From contig OY992835.1 in assembly GCA_963921425.1 (NCBI GenBank), forward strand, positions 12,772,001-12,836,000: DNA of 64,000 bases, given 5' to 3'. This document shows positions 59,762 to 64,000 of the stretch, piece by piece. Below the pieces are notes generated by a model. That model made no database searches. It was not told the DNA's origin and saw only the letters and a list, made by a program, of their open reading frames with translations. Both the position numbers and the translations under genes were made by a program. Every line of letters starts with the position of its first letter. The first letter of the stretch is position 1. This stretch comes from Dryas octopetala (taxonomy: Eukaryota > Streptophyta > Magnoliopsida > Rosales > Rosaceae).

Positions 59762-60676
59762 GACCGCGGCTATTCTGACCACCTTTACTTTGTTCGCCAT
59801 CCACAAATTTGAATTTTTCAATTTATGCTAAGTTGATTACCCTAATATGACACAAAATACCCCTAATTTCTTAAAAAGACCATCTTTACTCTTTAAACCC
59901 ACCAATCAATCCTACCTTATCTCGTAGAGATCGAAAGTTTTGGTCGGTGCTTCCATTCGTCGTCGCTTCCTCTGTCGCCGGTGCTTTCTTCCACCGCCGA
60001 TTCCTCTGTCTCCAGTGCCAAAAAAAAAATTTTGGACCCAAAAATTTTGGGTCTCAATATTCGACGGGAAACTACTTAATATATCATATATATTTGGTGG
60101 CAAACTACTGAATATACTTATATAGTTCGATAAATCACTACCAAATGAAACAATAAAAAAATGATATGTTTATTCGTTTGACAAGTCACTACCGAAATAT
60201 ATATGTTTATTTGGTGATCATCTACCGTCAGTACTGGTTTACCAAATAAAAACGCTAGCTGATAGTTTTGAAACACAAAAAAGTTTATGAAAACTAAAAA
60301 AAAAAAAAAAGACTAAACTTTCTTCATTTGATAGATGACTCCAAATTGTTGTTATGGGTGTCCATTAGTCAAAAGTAGGTGATTTTGGTACAATGAGATT
60401 GTTTAAAGCAACAATCTGTGTCTAGAGTTTTGGTTGAAGAGGATGAAGGTTGAAGATGGTGGTGGTGGAAGAAAGTGAAGTGTTGTTTGAAGATGGTGGT
60501 GTACGTGGGTGGAGCCAACTGGTGGTGGAAGAGTGTAGGGGGATTAGGGAGAAAACAGGTTCTAAAAAAATAAGATGTCCTTTATAGTTCATTTGTTATG
60601 GAATATATATGTCTTTTATTAAATTAAAAATAAGTTGTCAACTCAGCAGTTTAGGGTAGTCGAAATAGCGCCAGTC
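59762..60676. mobile_element. MULE-like element related to that at 6757
   Basis: The left end GACCGCGGCTATTCTGACCA and the complement of the right end GACTGGCGCTATTTCGACTA are imperfect TIRs. Flanks ATTTCCAAT (59753-59761) and ATTTCTAAT (60677-60685) are an 8-of-9 TSD. GGCTATTCTGACCACC resembles GGCTGTTCAGACCACC of the 6757 element, and both have GTCAACTCAGCA near the right end. The 915-bp interior has no transposase. Confidence 0.72.
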
Positions 60677-60685
60677 ATTTCTAAT

Positions 60686-63388
60686 AGACAATAAAAGGGC
60701 TTTAGGGCCTAAACAAACTTTAGGCTCATTTCCTCAAAGATTCATATATTAATTGCATACTCCTACTAACTGTTAAAATCCTACATTCCACAAAGTCACA
60801 CATTAAATAAATAAAAAAAATACAAGACCATATGCATTAAAATATAATATTATATTAATAAGGATCAGCCAATTCAATTTTAGCCATCAGTATTAAGTAT
60901 TAACATTTCAAACTAGTTATTTTGGTTTGGTTTGGTTACTTCACTGATCAGTGAAACAAAACAAACCAAACAAGACCTTAAGTTTTGGTTCGGGTGGTTT
61001 TTGTTTAGGAATGTCTACCTTTGTCATGCATTATTCTTTTGATCTAACAACAACGAATCCAAACTTGAAATTGAAATACCACTAAATCATTAGTTAACTA
61101 CTTAACTGATAAATTAAATAGATGAAATTTGTTCAACCTGAGTTGATAAACTCGAGTTAAAGGCTACGCAAAGTATCTTTGACATGAATGCGCTCAAAAT
61201 TCTTAACCTTTTGTTTTTTGCCAACAAAATTCTTAACCTTAACTTACTATTAACTTAATAATGGAGGATCAACATTACAATGTTTTCCAAACATTAGATT
61301 TAACGTCCATAGAGTTTTTGTTTAGAAGTAAAAGACAAAACACTAATGAAAATGGAAAACTTGACTCCACCTTATCCTGTTACTCTTGCTGCATACACAA
61401 ATACCACTTCAACCATGTGACTATGTCATGTTCATTTAGTAATTTACCCATCATACACAAATGCATCAAATGCAAAGGCATGGAATTAAGGTAGCATAAG
61501 GCACATAGTTTATGAACTTATTTATGGTATTATTTGTTTTTATGAGATATAAGTTGTGATATTAGTTTAGACAGTCCAATTAATACGAGAGACAACACAT
61601 TTAAAGCTGATTGTGTTAAATCTAATCATTGGATGTGTTATCCCTCACTTTTCACTCATATTTTGTCACTTATATTAGCCGGATTGTTAGTTTAGGCATG
61701 ATCGCTCTAGATCTAATTAATTAATAAGTTAATACGAGACTAATTAACTATCATTTTGGGCTACCATGCAGTGTATTTCATAATATGAATCGTTCATTTT
61801 TAAGGTCCTATTTAAAAAATTATTTTTGCAAACAATCCATCAAATTGAAAATTGTTTAACCATTTGATTATAATTACAACTTTTTAAAAGTTTTTATCGA
61901 AAAAATTGTGTTTGTTTGTATTCGATCATAGTTAAATGACTAAACCGCATCTAATTTAGTTAATTTTTTGGAAAAATATAATCTTTGAAATGGTGCCTAT
62001 AAATAAAAAGTTCAGATGATGAAATTACATTATAAAGCGAGAAAAAAGAGAGTAATTAGCTTCTAACTAATTATGCTCATGTTAGTTTAGTTCCTTCTTA
62101 TGAGATGGCGGGCTAGAGCAGCCCAAAAATACAGCAAAAAATCACATCAAGATGGACAATGACAAAGGGGACCTTACCAAGCAAGCCGAGGACCAGAAGC
62201 CACTAGCCATTAACCCAAAGTCTCCTTTAACGGGCTTACCAGATGAATGCACGCAAGCCCATTTACTGCACCCACCCATTATACCCACATAGCCCACACA
62301 ATCATTCACACGCGTGACACGTGGGACGTGTGAAGCAAATGTCAAGGACTCTCAAACTTGGATTGGAAATTTGGAATTGGAGTGGGCACTGGGCAGTCAG
62401 TCAGACTCGGTCAGTCACGCTCTTCATATATTACCAACTTAATTTTCATAAATCTGATCTCCACGCGCTGTGACAGGCGCGTCTGAGTTTGCTTCTTACA
62501 GTGGGAGTGGGATGGTTGTTGACATGGCATTCATGGAGGTGAAGATGGGTGGAGAATTTGTTGCAGATATGGAGGTTTTGCAGGGGTTTTAGCTCAAATA
62601 GGGAAAAGAGAAACCAACCAGAACAAACACCAGACACCTACTTAAATGCATTGCTATGATTTCGAACAAAAAATTGCATTGGTCCTCCAATTAATAAACA
62701 ATGTCATTAATGCAACTGTAGTATTTTTCTCTTTTTTTTTATTTGTCATTGTAATTTCATGATTCAAAATTTCAAACTATTAATTTTTTAAATCATTATA
62801 TAAATATATATTTACAAAAATTAACTAAATAAAAAATTATTTAACCATTTCATTATAAATTTATAATCAAATAAGATACTCTTGAGAGTTATTTGTTTGT
62901 CAAAAATGATTTGAGACGTTTGGACACTCTTGTTATTAACTTTCTGTTGCCATAGCACCATCTGATTTGACTTTCCAATATCCATTTTCCCCTATTTCTT
63001 TCTTTTTATTTTTTATTTTTTTGGAAAATACCAGATATCTAGTTACACACTTACACCCTAACTACCAAATTTGAGGACTTGCAATGTACCATGGGCATGC
63101 ATTCTTACCATGATCTGTGTTAGGTGTCATTAAATTGAATCAGATCTACTAAGAATAAGAAATGTGCATGATTGCAATCAATTATTACCTACCAGAAAAG
63201 AACTTTTTATAACAGTACAACTGTACAAGTACAAATACCAAATGGTTTTCACTCTGTGTACACTTTTTTCTATGGTTTGTTTGTTTCTATTTTTTATATT
63301 TATGGAAATGGCAGTGTTATTTGTCTAGTGTTAACTAGGTTGATATATATATTGGCAAAAAAAAAAAAAAAGTTGATATATATATATA
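60686..63388. other. Intergenic, no gene supported
   Basis: Mostly AT-rich, with a less AT-rich island at 62100-62640. The island contains ACACGTGGGACGTG (about 62317), an ABRE/G-box-like motif, which may belong to a promoter, but no convincing coding frame adjoins it in the window. Confidence 0.45.
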
Positions 63389-63819
63389 CATGCTCCTTTT
63401 GTTGAGCCGTTGAGGTATACCTCAACTTATTTATATTGAGATATACTCTGTTGGGGCCCACACGAGTCGTTTTGTGTCGATCGGAACTATTCAATTTTTA
63501 CATCTCCATAGATAGATCATCATTACAAAAAATTAGTCAAATCGGAAATCATTTGCATATCTAACTTTGATCAAATAAATGGACGAATCAAATATTTTCG
63601 ATGAAACCGTTAATTTGTTTTATCAAAGTTAGATAGACAAATGATTTTCGATTTGGCTAATTTTTTGCAATGATGATTTATCAATGAAGATGATCCTTGC
63701 GAACAGTTCGGATCGACACAAAACGATTCGTGTGGGCCCCAACAAGGTCATACATCAACATAAATAAGTTGACGTATACCTCAACATAAATAAGTTGAGA
63801 TATACCTCAACAGAAGGAG

Positions 63820-63820
<1 letters not shown>
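63389..63820. mobile_element. Foldback MITE, copy 3 (rearranged)
   Basis: Same family as 1326 and 5521, starting CATGCTCCTTTTGTTGAG and ending CCTCAACAGAAGGAG. It is 432 bp because of a small extra GTTGAGCC segment in the left arm and a duplicated terminal unit (CTCAACATAAATAAGTTGA twice) in the right arm. It lies in AT-dinucleotide sequence, so a TSD cannot be defined with confidence. An AT repeat (63821-63848) follows directly. Confidence 0.8.
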
Positions 63821-63852
<32 letters not shown>

Positions 63853-64000
63853 TTTTGAGTTTGAATCCTCCAATCTTCAATATCTATTATTTATACTCAT
63901 TTTTATCGTGTTAACAAGTTGATTACACTAATCCAATACTGTCCACATAGTTGTTCATTTACCATTTATAATGGTGTTGCTGCTTGCTCCCTTTTAGAAA

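Noticed and set aside
62152-62292. 46-codon plus-strand frame starting MDNDKGDLTK
   Set aside because: Short, no family resemblance and no supporting gene structure.

Overview
The window is nuclear DNA of a eudicot plant, probably one with a moderately large, transposon-rich genome; I cannot name the species. The evidence is GT-AG split genes with AT-rich introns, plant-only families (a plasma-membrane H+-ATPase ending in YTV, NAC, PADRE, a plant-type receptor-like kinase), and many hAT, Mutator-like (MULE) and foldback elements between genes.

Layout. 0-12 kb is intergenic and packed with DNA transposons, several nested and most with readable target-site duplications (TSDs). 13.0-17.7 kb (+) is a 15-exon P-type H+-ATPase of 953 aa. 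19.4-20.9 kb (-) is a 4-exon dsRNA-binding protein of 193 aa. 23.4-24.2 kb (-) is a PADRE-domain gene split by one in-frame TAG. 25.1-28.0 kb is a LINE remnant apparently cut by a 2.6-kb insertion. 28.6-32.6 kb (-) is a 10-exon receptor-like kinase of 453 aa with two substituted catalytic-core positions. 35.8-37.2 kb (-) is an intronless divergent NAC factor. 40.3-41.5 kb (+) is a secreted proline-rich protein. 45.1-46.8 kb (+) is an intronless F-box/LRR protein. 47.9-53.1 kb (-) is a 5-exon organellar S15 ribosomal protein of 476 aa. 53.4-58.4 kb is a full-length but decayed hAT transposon with a perfect 8-bp TSD. 58.5-64 kb is intergenic with further MULE-like and foldback elements.

The genes do not form a pathway. 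Five of them (H+-ATPase, dsRBD protein, kinase, RNI/F-box-LRR, S15) match in family and order what I remember of Arabidopsis At1g80660 down to At1g80620, so this looks like a conserved syntenic block enlarged by transposons and by two extra genes (NAC and proline-rich).

I found no undescribed multigene system such as a metabolic cluster, defence island or CRISPR-like array. The most notable items are: a 401-bp foldback transposon family with three copies here, 10-bp TSDs and a palindrome in each arm; several TSD-defined MULE-like families; the catalytic-core changes in the kinase; the in-frame stop in the PADRE gene; two GC-AG introns; a tandemly duplicated targeting peptide in S15; and a nearby duplicate of the S15 3' region that has lost its exons. 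Exon structures were assembled by eye from splice motifs and family knowledge, with no alignment or transcript data.
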